A stretch of 64,000 bases of DNA from Dasytiphilus stammeri_G (GCA_041945105.1 CP145880.1:248001-312000), one strand, 5' to 3'; counted from the first letter of the stretch, positions 18,413-27,072 are shown. A program made the numbers and translations. The notes: generated by a model from the letters alone, not told the origin.

Positions 18413-19618
18413 TTAGTCCGTTGTAAAATCACATGGAAAACTGTCTTCATCTGCAAGGAATTCATGTAGATAAGGTTGTAATATAACTTTTACGTTTATT
18501 ATTTTTCCATCTCTCCATAAACTAATAACTAATTTAGTTCCTACCGGCAAAGTTGCCAGTTTATATTTTAAAAAGTTATAACTAGAAACTGCTTTTCCAT
18601 TTAAGGCAATAATTATATCTCCGGATTTCATTTTGGATATTGCCGCAGAAGATTTTGGCATTACTCTTTTAATTAAAATGCCATGATGTAAAGGTTTTTT
18701 TAAAACTTTTACTAGATCCGACGAATTCAATTCGGTTCCTATAATTCCTAAATTTCCTCGTTTTATATCTCCAAATTGTATTATTTCATTAGCTAATTTT
18801 TTAGCAATATTAGCAGGGATAACTAATGAAACAGCAGCAGTTTTCGATACCTGTAAAGGATCAGAGAGAACACCAGAAAATTTTGCGGTATTAATACCCA
18901 TTAATTCTCCATCAAGATTAATTAAAGGACCGCCAGAATTTCCCGTAGTGATAGGTGTATCTGTTTGCAAATATATTCCCGATGGAATTTCATCATAATT
19001 AACTTCGGGTATTCCAGTGATTCCTAAAGCTGAAATGATTCCTGAGGTCACTGTTTGTCCTAATCCATGAGCATTTCCAATAGCTATCGAATAATCTCCT
19101 ACCCTAATTTTATCAGAATCAGCGAATTTAATTTCCGTTAAATTTTGAAATTTTTGCAGTTGAAGAACCGCAAGATCTATGAATTCATCTTTACCAATCA
19201 TCTTTGCATGATATCTACGTCCATCATTTAATTGTGCTATTATATTATGTGTATGATTAATTACATGATAGTTAGTAATAACGTAACCTTTGCGAGCATT
19301 TATAATTACACCTGTACCTAAGGACGTAAAATAATTTTTCTTTGATTTGTTTTCACAAAAAGGAAAATCCTTTCCGGTAAAATCACATATTTCATCATTG
19401 AAAAAGTCTCGGAACTCAGATTTAATCTGAGTAAAGTGAGAAGTACAAGATCCTTTTGCAGTAATAGTAACTACAGTTGGCATAACTTTATTTACTATGG
19501 GAGCTAAACTAGGAACATAATTAACAGAATAATTAATGGAATTTTTTGCTATTATACAAGGAATCTTTGTCAAAAATAATCCTATTAACATAGCACTAAA
19601 AATTAAATATTTTTTCAT
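18413..19618 (-). CDS. degP: Periplasmic serine protease DegP, lacking the second PDZ domain
   Basis: HtrA-family protease/chaperone for misfolded envelope proteins. The ATG at 19618 gives MKKYLIFSAMLIGLFL, a signal peptide like E. coli DegP (an ATG at 19636 is possible). Catalytic residues are His in ITNYHVIN (about residue 110), Asp in FIDLAVLQ (about 140) and Ser in TTGNSGGPL. The LA loop keeps two Cys (EICDF, PFCEN), and SLAPIVNKVMPTVV and LGIIGTELNSS mark it as DegP. One PDZ domain follows (MKSGDIIIALNGKAVSS). The protein ends ~400 aa, whereas E. coli DegP (474 aa) has a second PDZ; only 39 bp separate this stop from aspA, so that domain is gone. Confidence 0.93.
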   Translation of the reverse strand: MKKYLIFSAMLIGLFLTKIPCIIAKNSINYSVNYVPSLAPIVNKVMPTVVTITAKGSCTSHFTQIKSEFRDFFNDEICDFTGKDFPFCENKSKKNYFTSLGTGVIINARKGYVITNYHVINHTHNIIAQLNDGRRYHAKMIGKDEFIDLAVLQLQKFQNLTEIKFADSDKIRVGDYSIAIGNAHGLGQTVTSGIISALGITGIPEVNYDEIPSGIYLQTDTPITTGNSGGPLINLDGELMGINTAKFSGVLSDPLQVSKTAAVSLVIPANIAKKLANEIIQFGDIKRGNLGIIGTELNSSDLVKVLKKPLHHGILIKRVMPKSSAAISKMKSGDIIIALNGKAVSSYNFLKYKLATLPVGTKLVISLWRDGKIINVKVILQPYLHEFLADEDSFPCDFTTD

Positions 19619-19702
19619 TAGGTAGTTTATCCTCATAAATTAATAAACTATATAGATCACTCACTCAATTAAATCTTGGACATAAGATTACTTTCTATTC
19701 TA

Positions 19703-20035
19703 TTAGGTAGTAAATGAAGCACCACAACTACATGTTATTTTTGCATTAGGATTATTGACCATAAAACGAGATCCTTCAATTTTTTCTTCATAATCAATAC
19801 AACTTCCCATTAAATATTGAAAACTCATAGCATCTATAACTAATCTGACATCCAATTTTTCCATGATAAAATCACCTGGATAAATATGATCATCTAATAT
19901 AAAGCCATATTGAAAACCACTGCAACCTCCTCCGGTAATATAAACACGTAGTTTTAGATCAAGATTATTTTTTTGAGATATTAAATTTTTGATTTGTTTT
20001 ACTGCAGAATCAGTGAGTTCTATTTTGTTATTCAT
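19703..20035 (-). CDS. erpA: A-type iron-sulfur carrier ErpA
   Basis: Carrier that delivers Fe-S clusters to apo-proteins such as IspG. 110 aa (E. coli 114). The three cluster cysteines are in TGGGCSGFQYGF (about residue 40) and ITCSCGASF near the C-terminus. LRVYITGGGCSGF and GSRFMVNNPNAK match ErpA better than IscA, and a separate iscA lies at 62.8 kb, so both A-type carriers are retained. It stands alone, 67 bp upstream of degP, with the relic of mrcB behind it. Confidence 0.94.
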   Translation of the reverse strand: MNNKIELTDSAVKQIKNLISQKNNLDLKLRVYITGGGCSGFQYGFILDDHIYPGDFIMEKLDVRLVIDAMSFQYLMGSCIDYEEKIEGSRFMVNNPNAKITCSCGASFTT

Positions 20036-20074
20036 ATAATTAATATTATTAAGTTAGTTACTACAACAATTAGG

Positions 20075-21013
20075 TTATTTATTATTGCATGTATTAATTT
20101 GGCGTAATCTTTTAGTTGTATTGCAATTCCATTTGGATAACAATTGATATTAATCATACATATGTCTATTACTTGAGATAATAAAAATCGCAAAATAACG
20201 TTTAGTTGAATCATTATTATCTTTTTCTAACACAAATACAACTACTTCATTGCCTTCCATAGCTACATTGTAGCATATATAATACCTTATTTGGCAGCCA
20301 GAGATAATTCTGATAAATAATCAATCAGTCCTAATGAACTATTCCATAGATTGCTATCTATTAGATTAGATTTAGTTAAAGTTAAATAAGTGACTTGAGT
20401 ATAAAATACCTTCTGTATTTTTGGAATGCTATTTATTATAAATTGTCTCTCTTCAGTAGCAATTAATATATTTAATTTTTATGAAATAAACGTTGTTCAC
20501 GATTATTTCATGACCATATAGTTAGTAAAAAGGATTAATACTAACTAAGTACAGATAGTTCATTATATAACTTAATAATGTTTGTTAAAAAATTTTGTGT
20601 GAACAAAAAAAGGTGTTTAAGAATTTAAGCTATTAGTAAAATCAAATGGACTAAGCATTTCAATTGTATTCTTATTTATAAGAAACTCACAGTTCTACTT
20701 ATTGTAATAACTATACGATCTTTTATTAATTTTAGTATTTGAATCATCTGACAGGTATTGAAATATTTTAAAAAAAATACTTTTTAGATTAAATATCTAA
20801 TAATATTAAGCAACTATATACTAAAAGTCGCACATTCCAGATGGTTCGATTAATACGAGCACGTATTCAATGATCGAGTCTAATACCAAAAATAATAATT
20901 AATATTAAGAGAATGGCTATCATTCCTATTAACAACCAATCAGATAATAAAATTAATCTTGATTTAAAATTATTAGGTTTATCTATACAAGTAGAATTTT
21001 ATAAATTGATCAT
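20075..21013 (-). pseudogene. mrcB: Decayed mrcB (penicillin-binding protein 1b)
   Basis: No open frame survives, but three-frame translation of the minus strand follows E. coli PBP1b in order. There is a membrane anchor and juxtamembrane part (LLSDWLLIGMIAILLILI, then after a stop IRARINRTIWNVRLLVY), then NTIEMLSPFDF (E. coli SIEMIRRPFDF), NNREQRLF (GEQRLF) and ILIATEERQF (LLATEDRHF, the transglycosylase glutamate region). The sequence then jumps to IPKIQKVFYTQVTYLTL (FPQAERAVPAQAAYLTL), LSLAAK followed by a stop (LHLAGK), and EKDNNDSTKRYFA (GRDNNQPTKLYGA). Several stops and frameshifts occur, and over 400 residues covering most of both catalytic domains are deleted. E. coli also has mrcB between dksA and erpA, which supports the call. 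Confidence 0.88.
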
Positions 21014-21099
21014 TTTTCACAAGATTGATTTATTTTTTTTAAAGAATTATGTAAATTAATAAACAACTAAAAAATTGTACGATAAAATATAGGAGAGAA

Positions 21100-21549
21100 A
21101 TGAATTACATGATAAACAAAAAAAACTCTTTAAGTCTGCTTGCTACTGCTGGAGTTGAACCATATCAAGAAAAACCTGGAGAACAATATATGAATAAAAA
21201 TCAACTCAACCATTTTAAAAAAATTTTACACGCCTGGTGTAATCAACTTCATGAAGAGACTCCTTGTCATCTTACAGATAATGAGTCCATTAATTTTCCT
21301 GATCCAGTTGATAGAGCTGTTCAAGAAGAAGAATTTAATCTCAAATTACGTACTAAAGATCGAGAAAGAAAGTTAATTCAAAACATTGAACAAACCTTAA
21401 GAAAAATAGATGAAGGAATTTTTGGTTATTGCGAAACCTGTGGAATAGAAATAGGTATCCGTCGTCTCGAAGCTCAACCTATAGCTAATCTTTGTATTGA
21501 TTGTAAAACTTTATCCGAATTTCGTGAAAAACAAATTATTTCACGTTAA
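21100..21549 (+). CDS. dksA: RNA polymerase-binding transcription factor DksA
   Basis: Acts with ppGpp in the RNA polymerase secondary channel. 149 aa (E. coli 151). Coiled-coil helices flank the tip NFPDPVDRA, which keeps the two Asp and the Ala needed for activity. The C4 zinc finger reads CETCGIEIGIRR ... CIDCK. AGGAGAG precedes the ATG at 21100; a second ATG at 21109 is less well placed. It points away from the mrcB relic and converges with yadH. Its presence suggests residual stringent control of rRNA and ribosomal protein genes. Confidence 0.96.
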   Translation: MNYMINKKNSLSLLATAGVEPYQEKPGEQYMNKNQLNHFKKILHAWCNQLHEETPCHLTDNESINFPDPVDRAVQEEEFNLKLRTKDRERKLIQNIEQTLRKIDEGIFGYCETCGIEIGIRRLEAQPIANLCIDCKTLSEFREKQIISR

Positions 21550-21563
21550 AAGATAATTAGTAA

Positions 21564-22334
21564 TTAATTTTTTAATCCATAACCTTGTTGAATTAATTTC
21601 CATATCAGCATGTAAAATATTATTATCATCATAATAAGTACTATTACTGTCAATACAATAGATACATCTTGAATTCCAAGGAATCCTAAACGAAAACCAC
21701 TAATCATATACACAATAGGATTCAATCTAGAAAAATTTTTCCACAAAGGTGGTAATATATTTATAGAGTAGAACACTCCACCTAAATAACTTAATGGAGT
21801 GATTATAAGAGTAGGTATTAAATTGATATCATCAAAATTTTTTGCAAATAAAGCATTTAGTAATCCAGCTAGAGAAAATAAAATTACTGTTAAAAGTAAA
21901 ATTGATAGGATTATCATCCAAGAATACACGTGTAAAGTAACAAATAACATAGATATTAAAGTAACTAAAAAACCTACACAAATTCCACGTGCTACTCCTC
22001 CACCTATATACCCTATAATAATAATATGTGTTGGTATGGGTGCTATTAATAATTCTTCAATACTACGTTGAAATTTAGCACTAAAAAATGATGAAGCTAC
22101 ATTACTATAAGAGTTAGATATTACAGCCATCATAATAATACCGGGAACAATAAATTGAATATAATTGAAACCATGTATTTGATGAATTTGTGAACCAATA
22201 AGATTGCCAAAGATAAAAAAATATAAGGTCATTGTAATTACTGGTGGCATTAAGGTCTGGATCCAAATTCTAGTAAATCGATGAATTTCTTTATTCCATA
22301 TACTTTTTAAAGCTATCCAATATGGGAAGATCAT
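21564..22334 (-). CDS. yadH: ABC transporter permease YadH
   Basis: ABC-2 type integral membrane subunit of 256 aa (E. coli 256) with six hydrophobic segments. The ABC-2 signature is around residues 110-180 (GGGVARGICVGFLV, PLSYLGGVFYSINILPP). The start overlaps the yadG stop by 4 bp (ATGA), so the two are translationally coupled. YadGH resembles drug or polysaccharide exporters, but its substrate is not known. Retention of such a pump in a small genome is of interest. Confidence 0.92.
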   Translation of the reverse strand: MIFPYWIALKSIWNKEIHRFTRIWIQTLMPPVITMTLYFFIFGNLIGSQIHQIHGFNYIQFIVPGIIMMAVISNSYSNVASSFFSAKFQRSIEELLIAPIPTHIIIIGYIGGGVARGICVGFLVTLISMLFVTLHVYSWMIILSILLLTVILFSLAGLLNALFAKNFDDINLIPTLIITPLSYLGGVFYSINILPPLWKNFSRLNPIVYMISGFRLGFLGIQDVSIVLTVIVLIMMIIIFYMLIWKLIQQGYGLKN

Positions 22335-23269
22335 TTGTTGACCTCTTTATCTTCTTTAATTAATTTTACAAATAAAGTTTCTAATCTATTGGTTTTATTA
22401 CGCATACTTAATACTTTTATACCTTGATGATTTAATTGGCTAAATATATCATTTATTCCTTGATTTCGATATATCTCTACTTCTAAGGTACACTTATCTA
22501 TAAATCTAGATTGATATCCAATTAATTTTGGTATACGGCTATTTTTATGTAAATCTAGAATAAAAGTTTCGGTTTTTAATTTAGATAATAAGTTCTTCAT
22601 AGAGGTATTTTCTATTAAGATACCTTTTTGAAGAATACCTATATTACGACATAATGTTTCAGCTTCTTCTAAGTAATGAGTAGTTAAAATAATAGTAGTA
22701 CCATTATGGTTTAATGTTTTTAAAAACTCCCAAATTAGAATACGTAATTGAATATCTACCCCAGCACTTGGCTCATCTAAAATAAGCAATTTAGGGGAAT
22801 GTATTAATGCTCTAGCAATCATAAGCCGACGTTTCATACCTCCTGAAAGCATTCGAGCTGGTTGAGAACGATTATTCCATAAATCTAATTGATTGAGATA
22901 TTTTTCCGCTCTTTTCATTGCTTCACGTTGATTTATTCCATAATAACCAGCTTGATTAGTTATAATTTGTAAAACTGTCTCAAATGGATTGAAATTAAAT
23001 TCTTGGGGTACTAAACCCAGCATACTTTTTGCTTTAATTGGATTAGATTGTAAATCGTATCCAAAGATCTTAATTGTTCCAGCAGTTTTATTAATTAAAG
23101 AAGTTATAATACCAATAAGGGTAGTTTTACCTGCTCCATTTGGTCCTAATAAAGCATAAAAATCTCCAATTGCAACCTGTAAGTTAATTTCTTTTAAAGC
23201 ATAAAAATCATCATATACTTTGATAAGTTTTGTTATTTCCAGTGCATAATTAAAATTATTGGTTATCAC
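22331..23269 (-). CDS. yadG: ABC transporter ATP-binding protein YadG
   Basis: ATPase partner of YadH; 312 aa (E. coli 308). Walker A LLGPNGAGKTTLIG lies near residue 40, the Q-loop is in LGLVPQEFNFNP, the ABC signature is MLSGGMKRRLMIARAL near 145, Walker B is KLLILDEPSAGVD and the H-loop is ILTTHYLEEAE. It is sandwiched between hpt and yadH with 4-bp overlaps on both sides, so all three form one transcript. Substrate unknown. Confidence 0.94.
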   Translation of the reverse strand: MITNNFNYALEITKLIKVYDDFYALKEINLQVAIGDFYALLGPNGAGKTTLIGIITSLINKTAGTIKIFGYDLQSNPIKAKSMLGLVPQEFNFNPFETVLQIITNQAGYYGINQREAMKRAEKYLNQLDLWNNRSQPARMLSGGMKRRLMIARALIHSPKLLILDEPSAGVDIQLRILIWEFLKTLNHNGTTIILTTHYLEEAETLCRNIGILQKGILIENTSMKNLLSKLKTETFILDLHKNSRIPKLIGYQSRFIDKCTLEVEIYRNQGINDIFSQLNHQGIKVLSMRNKTNRLETLFVKLIKEDKEVNK

Positions 23270-23799
23270 AATATTAATGTTCCAATGTCAGGAAGATTAC
23301 GATAATTTTGTGCATAATCCATACCATAACCTACGACAAAATCGTTGCCAATAATAGTAAAACCTATCCAACTGGCTTCAATATTAACTAATCGACAGGT
23401 TGGTTTGTCTAATAAAGCACAAATTAATAAAGATTTTGGATTTTTTAAACTAAGAAAATCATAGATTTTTTTTAAAGAATAACCTGAATCAATAATATCA
23501 TCGACTAATAAAGTAGGTTTTCCTTGAATATCTAATTCGAGATCTTTAATAATATTTATGTTATGATCTGAACAAATGTCATTGGCATAACTTGAAACCT
23601 GCATAAAATCAATCTGATGTGGAACAGTAATTTCTCTGCATAAATCAGCTATAAAAATAAATGAGCCTCGTAATAATCCAATAACAATTAAATTATTGCT
23701 ATTTTGATAATATTTCGAGATAGATTGTGCGATAATTTTCATACGAAGTTGAATCGTATCTTTGGTTAATACCACTCTAATAATATTTATTTTGTTCAT
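23266..23799 (-). CDS. hpt: Hypoxanthine phosphoribosyltransferase
   Basis: Purine salvage: converts hypoxanthine (and weakly guanine) plus PRPP to the nucleotide. 177 aa (E. coli 178). The PRPP-binding motif is TLLVDDIIDSGYSLKK (about residues 95-112), and the hood and flexible loop contain MQVSSYAND. The C-terminal FVVGYGMDYAQNYRNLP is diagnostic. It is the first gene of hpt-yadG-yadH. With purA elsewhere in the window it lets imported hypoxanthine be turned into AMP. Confidence 0.95.
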   Translation of the reverse strand: MNKINIIRVVLTKDTIQLRMKIIAQSISKYYQNSNNLIVIGLLRGSFIFIADLCREITVPHQIDFMQVSSYANDICSDHNINIIKDLELDIQGKPTLLVDDIIDSGYSLKKIYDFLSLKNPKSLLICALLDKPTCRLVNIEASWIGFTIIGNDFVVGYGMDYAQNYRNLPDIGTLIL

Positions 23800-24001
23800 A
23801 AAAGACTATCTTTATAACAGTCTAAAAACCTCTTAATATAAGAATAATGTACTTATTTTTACTTTAAATCTAGTGTTAAGTAATAATAACTGACTTATTA
23901 ATAATTAGGTTCTAAATCCTAGATCAGTAGACTGCATTTGATTGTAATGATTTTACAAGAAGATAACATCGCTACATCTAAGAAGCTGTAGATTATTCAA
24001 T

Positions 24002-25432
24002 TTAAGGATGTGGTTTTCTTTTTTTATTCAATAAATCAGTAACTGTTCCTAGCATTATTTGAGCGCTAATACCGATAGATTCATATAAAGTTGGATGTGC
24101 ATGAATAGTAAGAGCAATATCTTCAATATTACATTGCATTTCAATCGCTAATGCTATTTCTCCAAGTATTTCACTGCAATTATGACCTACAATTCCTGCT
24201 CCTATAATAAGGTTATTAGATTTGTTACTAATTAATTTAGTTATTCCATTAGAATGATCAGATACTAGAGCACGCCCCGATGCTGACCAAGGGTAAATGC
24301 CAACATCATATTTTATATTTTTTATATTGGCTTCTTTTTCGTTAATACCTATCCAAGCTATCTCGGGATCTGTATAAGCTATATATGGTATAACCTTAGC
24401 ATCAAAGTAATGTTTTTTACCAGCAATCACTTCCGCTGCTATGTGTCCTTCGTGCATACCTTTATGTGCTAACATAGGTTGACTAACAATATCTCCAATG
24501 GCATAAATATGAGGAATGTTAGAACGCATTTGTTGATTAACAATAATAAATCCTTTATCATTCAGTTCTATACCAATAGTTTTTAGATTAATTAAATCGC
24601 TATTTGGTTTTCTTCCAATTGCAATTAAAATTGCATCATATATTTGGGATTCAGAACGTCTATTTTTATTTTGGATGATCACTTCAATGCCATTATTTTG
24701 AGATTTTATCTCTATCACTTTAGTATTTAATCTTAAATTAAATTGATTCTTTATAGTCTTAGTAAAAAATTCTATTAGATCTTTGTCTAATCCAGGTATC
24801 AGCTGATCAGACAATTCAATTATATCAATTTGTGATCCAAGTGAGTGATAAATAGTTGCCATTTCTAATCCTATAATACCTCCTCCGATAATTAGAAGTC
24901 TTGAAGGAATAAATGGAACTGATAAAGCTGTTGTAGAATTCCATATTCTATGATCTTTATTATAACTTAATGGAATGTCGATCGGACGTGAACCTGTAGC
25001 AATAATCAGCTTATCAAAGGTAATTGTTGCGTAAATACTATCTTTCTGAACTGTTATTGTATGTGAATTAAGAAATTCTGCTCTTCCTTGAATGACAGTA
25101 ACTTTACGATATTTAGCCATTATTGCTAATCCATCAGCTATTTTATTAACTACTTTTTGTTTCCAATTACATACCTCATTGATATTGATCTTAGGAATTT
25201 CTTCAAAAATTCTTTTTTGAGTCATTTTTTTGTTTTGATTAATTAATTTGCTAATATCTAGCAAAGTTTTAGAAGGAATACATCCTTCATTCAGACACAC
25301 TCCACCCAATAAATCTTTAGATTCTACTAAATAGGTTTGTAATCCTAAGTCAGCACATCTAAAAGCTGCCGAATATCCTGATGGTCCTGCACCAATAATT
25401 AGAACTTCAGTTTTAAAATTTTTTATAGCCAT
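24002..25432 (-). CDS. lpdA: Dihydrolipoyl dehydrogenase (E3)
   Basis: FAD enzyme that reoxidises lipoamide in pyruvate and 2-oxoglutarate dehydrogenases and the glycine cleavage system. 476 aa (E. coli 474). N-terminal FAD motif IIGAGPSGYSAAFR, redox disulfide in GGVCLNEGCIPSK (about residues 43-52), NAD motif IIGGGIIGLEMA (about 185), and the His-Glu pair in IHAHPTLYESIG near 445. In E. coli lpd follows aceEF; here nothing of aceEF is adjacent and the gene has its own divergent upstream region facing tusD. Its partner E1/E2 genes must lie elsewhere or be lost. Confidence 0.96.
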   Translation of the reverse strand: MAIKNFKTEVLIIGAGPSGYSAAFRCADLGLQTYLVESKDLLGGVCLNEGCIPSKTLLDISKLINQNKKMTQKRIFEEIPKININEVCNWKQKVVNKIADGLAIMAKYRKVTVIQGRAEFLNSHTITVQKDSIYATITFDKLIIATGSRPIDIPLSYNKDHRIWNSTTALSVPFIPSRLLIIGGGIIGLEMATIYHSLGSQIDIIELSDQLIPGLDKDLIEFFTKTIKNQFNLRLNTKVIEIKSQNNGIEVIIQNKNRRSESQIYDAILIAIGRKPNSDLINLKTIGIELNDKGFIIVNQQMRSNIPHIYAIGDIVSQPMLAHKGMHEGHIAAEVIAGKKHYFDAKVIPYIAYTDPEIAWIGINEKEANIKNIKYDVGIYPWSASGRALVSDHSNGITKLISNKSNNLIIGAGIVGHNCSEILGEIALAIEMQCNIEDIALTIHAHPTLYESIGISAQIMLGTVTDLLNKKRKPHP

Positions 25433-25551
25433 ATGTATATTATTCCTTTTGCATGGATTTAAAAAATAACATCAATTAATAATTCGACTATTGAATTAAT
25501 TTTATACTGTACTCAAAGTAAGTTTTTATAATCATAAATAATTCTTTTATA

Positions 25552-25579
25552 TTGACATAGAAAATATGTCAAATAAGAT
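25552..25579 (+). promoter_or_regulatory. Candidate sigma-70 promoter with overlapping dyad, upstream of tusD
   Basis: TTGACA (25552-25557) and TAAGAT (25574-25579) are 16 nt apart and lie about 33 bp before the tusD ATG. The -35 box is half of a perfect inverted repeat, TTGACATA-GAAAA-TATGTCAA (25552-25572). Such a dyad over a promoter can be an operator, but no regulator is apparent. This would be the start for tusDCB and possibly the str operon. Confidence 0.5.
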
Positions 25580-25611
25580 AGATTAAATTTAAGATAATTT
25601 TAGAGTATCTA

Positions 25612-26004
25612 ATGCAGTTAGTTTTATTTGTTACAGGTCCTGCTTATGGAACACAAAATGCGCGTACTGCTTATTTATTTGCTCAAAAAATTATTAGTTC
25701 TAGTATGAATAATCTCCAATTAGATTTAATTTTTTTTTATGGAGAAGGAATATATAATGCTAATCGCTATACTTATCCGGCTAATGATGAATTTGATTTA
25801 GTACGTGCTTGGTATCAAATGAATCTTGAACATGATATTCCATTATATATATGTTCATCAGCTGGTATGAGGAGAGGAGTAGGAGTTTTTACTAATAATA
25901 AAACCTTAGAACGAATAGATAATATTGAAAGGGGATTTAAAATTCGGGGATTAGGATCTTTAGTTAAGTCAATGCTGTCTTGTGATAGATTGGTTCAATT
26001 TTGA
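25612..26004 (+). CDS. tusD: Sulfur relay protein TusD
   Basis: Part of the TusBCD complex that passes persulfide sulfur from TusA to TusE and MnmA for 2-thiolation of U34 in Lys, Glu and Gln tRNAs. 130 aa (E. coli 128). It starts LVLFVTGPAYGTQNARTAY and holds FFYGEGIYNANR, DEFDLVRAW and the sulfur-carrying Cys in LYICSSAGMRRG (about residue 83). It ends SCDRLVQF like E. coli. The gene heads tusD-tusC-tusB immediately upstream of rpsL, the ancestral arrangement. Confidence 0.95.
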   Translation: MQLVLFVTGPAYGTQNARTAYLFAQKIISSSMNNLQLDLIFFYGEGIYNANRYTYPANDEFDLVRAWYQMNLEHDIPLYICSSAGMRRGVGVFTNNKTLERIDNIERGFKIRGLGSLVKSMLSCDRLVQF

Positions 26005-26360
26005 ACCCTATTGCTTTTGTTTTTTTACATTCTCCTCACGGAACTAGTTCAGGTCGTGAAGGTTTGGATGTAGTATTAGCAACAGCAGCTATTACAAATG
26101 AGATAGGATTGTTTTTTATTGGGGATGGAGTATTACAAATTTATCCTTCTCAAAAACCCGATCAAATCTTATCACGCCATTATGTTAAGAGCTTTAAAAT
26201 TTTAGAAATTTATGATATAAAGTATATATATGTATGTGGAATGTCATTAATACAAAGAGGAATTAATTTAAAAACTAAATTTTTAATTTCTGTCGAAATA
26301 TTATCTCCTGATGATTTAAAAAAGCAGCTCCATTTTTTTAAAAAAATCTTAACATTTTAA
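26001..26360 (+). CDS. tusC: Sulfur relay protein TusC
   Basis: Second subunit of the TusBCD hexamer; 119 aa, as in E. coli. It matches E. coli in IAFVFLHSPHGTSSGREGLD near the N-terminus, FFIGDGVLQIYPSQKPDQIL and the C-terminal KKILTF. The start is a TTG at 26001 that overlaps the tusD TGA (TTGA), so it depends on coupling to tusD; no upstream ATG fits. No domain is missing. Confidence 0.9.
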   Translation: MNPIAFVFLHSPHGTSSGREGLDVVLATAAITNEIGLFFIGDGVLQIYPSQKPDQILSRHYVKSFKILEIYDIKYIYVCGMSLIQRGINLKTKFLISVEILSPDDLKKQLHFFKKILTF

Positions 26361-26375
26361 GTATATTTGATCTAA

Positions 26376-26669
26376 ATGTTACATATTGTATCACATCCTT
26401 TACATTACATAGATCTAGAGGTTTTTTTACGTCTGTTTATACATGGTGATGAAATTTTAATGTTACAAGACGGAATAATTATGGGTTTTCAAACCTATAA
26501 TATTTTTTTCAATGAATTATCAATTATTCCTATAACAACAATACATGCACTGAAGAATGATGTAGAAGCACGTGGAGTTTTAAATTTAATGTCATCAAAA
26601 ATTAATTTAATTAATTATGATGATTTTTTAACACTTTATACTACTCATATACAACAAATACATTGGTAA
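26376..26669 (+). CDS. tusB: Sulfur relay protein TusB
   Basis: Third TusBCD subunit; 97 aa (E. coli 95). MLHIVSHPL, GDEILMLQDGII, ALKNDVEARGV and INYDDFLTLYT follow the family, and the C-terminus ends QIHW (E. coli QMAW). It sits 15 bp after tusC and 31 bp before rpsL, so tusDCB probably reads into the str operon. TusA, TusE and MnmA are not in this window. Confidence 0.9.
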   Translation: MLHIVSHPLHYIDLEVFLRLFIHGDEILMLQDGIIMGFQTYNIFFNELSIIPITTIHALKNDVEARGVLNLMSSKINLINYDDFLTLYTTHIQQIHW

Positions 26670-26700
26670 TGCTTTTCAAAAATGAATTAAAGGATAAAAT

Positions 26701-27072
26701 ATGGCAACTATAAATCAACTAGTACGAAAATCTAGAAAAAATAAAATAAGCAAAAGCAATGTTCCAGCATTACAAGGATGTCCACAAAAAAGAGGAGTAT
26801 GTACAAGAGTATATACTACTACTCCTAAAAAACCTAACTCTGCTTTGCGTAAAGTATGTCGAGTTCGTTTAACTAATGGTTTTGAAGTAACTTCTTATAT
26901 TGGTGGAGAAGGTCATAATTTACAAGAACATTCAGTCGTTCTAATTCGTGGAGGACGTGTTAAAGATTTACCTGGAGTACGTTATCATACAATTCGTGGA
27001 ACTTATGATTGTTCCGGAGTGAAAGATCGTAAACGTGCTAGATCTAAATATGGTACTAAGAAAAAAATCTAA
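26701..27072 (+). CDS. rpsL: 30S ribosomal protein S12
   Basis: Decoding-centre protein, 123 aa (E. coli 124). It contains TPKKPNSALRKVCRVRL and GGRVKDLPGVRYHTIRG. Both lysines at which streptomycin-resistance mutations occur (in PKKPNS and RVKDLP) and the Asp that is methylthiolated are wild type. First gene of the str operon rpsL-rpsG-fusA-tuf. Confidence 0.98.
   Translation: MATINQLVRKSRKNKISKSNVPALQGCPQKRGVCTRVYTTTPKKPNSALRKVCRVRLTNGFEVTSYIGGEGHNLQEHSVVLIRGGRVKDLPGVRYHTIRGTYDCSGVKDRKRARSKYGTKKKI

Noticed and set aside
20032..20214. 60-residue minus-strand open frame upstream of erpA
   Set aside because: It is out of frame with the mrcB relic it overlaps; the PBP1b-like peptides lie in a different frame and explain the sequence.
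20287..20600. First impression of a decayed holA C-terminus
   Set aside because: Reading more of the region gave ordered PBP1b segments from the N-terminal anchor to the C-terminus, and mrcB fits the ancestral dksA-erpA neighbourhood; holA does not.
20821..20880. tRNA-like string (GGTTCGATTAA) in the mrcB relic
   Set aside because: No acceptor or D arm can be formed; the minus strand encodes the IRARINRTIWN part of the relic.
23800..24001. Possible relic between hpt and lpdA
   Set aside because: Only short frames; a weak imperfect stem near 23970-23993 could end lpdA transcription but is not convincing.
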